64,000 nt of DNA from Protoeuglena noctilucae (lineage: Eukaryota > Chlorophyta > Pedinophyceae > Marsupiomonadales > Marsupiomonadaceae). How positions within the stretch are numbered: position 1 is the first letter of the stretch; every line of letters begins with the position of its first letter. Below, piece by piece: positions 63,701 to 64,000 of the stretch. The notes below the pieces were generated by a model. It worked only from the letters and a program-made list of their open reading frames with translations, was not told the origin of the DNA and ran no database searches. The position numbers and the translations under genes were made by a program. The stretch lies in assembly GCA_958009085.1 (NCBI GenBank), contig OY253678.1:952816-1016815 (forward strand). Direction: 5' to 3'.

Positions 63701-64000
63701 TCAGGGTTAGGTTTTAGGGTTAGGTTAGTAGGTTAGGATTAGGGTAGTTTTTTTGGGTTAGTGGTTAGGGTTAGGGTTAGGTTAGGTTTAGGGTAGGTTT
63801 TGGGTTAGGGTTAGGGTTAGGGTTAGGGTTAGGGTTAGGGTTAGGGTTAGGGTTAGGGTTAGGGTTAGGGTTAGGGTTAGGGTTAGGGTTAGGGTTAGGG
63901 TTAGGGTTAGGGTTAGGGTTAGGGTTAGGGTTAGGGTTAGGGTTAGGGTTAGGGTTAGGGTTAGGGTTAGGGTTAGGGTTAGGGTTAGGGTTAGGTTAGG
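63698..64000. repeat. Telomeric repeat array (TTAGGG)n
   Basis: Proximal ~110 bp of degenerate variants (TTAGGTTTTAGGG, TTAGGATTAGGG, TTTTTTTGGGTTAG), then from about 63803 nearly perfect TTAGGG units to the window end. The G-rich strand runs 5'->3' outward, as expected for a right chromosome end. Confidence 0.98.

Overview
This is nuclear DNA of a photosynthetic eukaryote, most likely a GC-rich green alga (Chlorophyta). Genes are split by spliceosomal introns. The Rieske protein of cytochrome b6f (petC) is strikingly chlorophyte-like. Several products start with Ser/Arg/Ala-rich leaders that resemble transit peptides of a primary plastid. The right edge is a chromosome end: about 200 bp of perfect TTAGGG repeats, preceded by degenerate copies, running 5'->3' off the window. 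The species cannot be named from the sequence alone.

Layout. 0-4.7 kb: 3' part of a copper amine oxidase gene (minus strand), cut by the left edge. 5.3-7.2 kb: two small, probably plastid membrane proteins facing each other. 7.7-9.6 kb: a peroxisomal DHRS4-type SDR and a secreted cystatin. 10.2-11.5 kb: a right-handed beta-helix repeat gene. 12.6-15.8 kb: an unknown disordered protein and a SET-domain methyltransferase. 16.5-23 kb: a CSC1/OSCA/TMEM63-like channel. 23.9-27.6 kb: chorismate mutase and riboflavin synthase. 28.2-29.3 kb: a divergent histone H4/H3 pair with matching 3' stem-loops. 29.4-33.7 kb: a SirB1-like protein, two small ORFs and a DnaJ-type zinc-finger protein. 34.2-39.4 kb: a putative four-TM protein with a very long low-complexity tail. 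40-50.7 kb: an SMG1 kinase gene containing the only assembly gap, which hides the kinase domain. 51-62.5 kb: petC, a bZIP factor, a GST-only eEF1B-gamma, a mitochondrial OXA1-type insertase, an FHA protein, a plastid ribosome-hibernation factor and an EFCAB11-like EF-hand protein. 63.2-63.7 kb: a second beta-helix gene, cut short by the telomere.

The most unusual feature is in the introns. In at least four unrelated genes (amine oxidase, channel, the 34-39 kb gene, SMG1), introns carry one or two extra copies of the adjoining splice junction plus about 20-60 nt of exon. This produces decoy donor or acceptor sites 76-190 bp from the real ones. In addition, at least ten introns use GC donors (CAG|GCGAG or AG|GCAAG), each supported by frame continuity and often by protein-family identity across the junction.

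The genes are mostly unrelated housekeeping, plastid and mitochondrial functions and show no operon-like logic. The histone pair is the only clear co-regulated unit. Splice sites were assigned by eye from GT/GC-AG signals, frame continuity and remembered family conservation, so coordinates of multi-exon genes are gene spans unless exons are listed.
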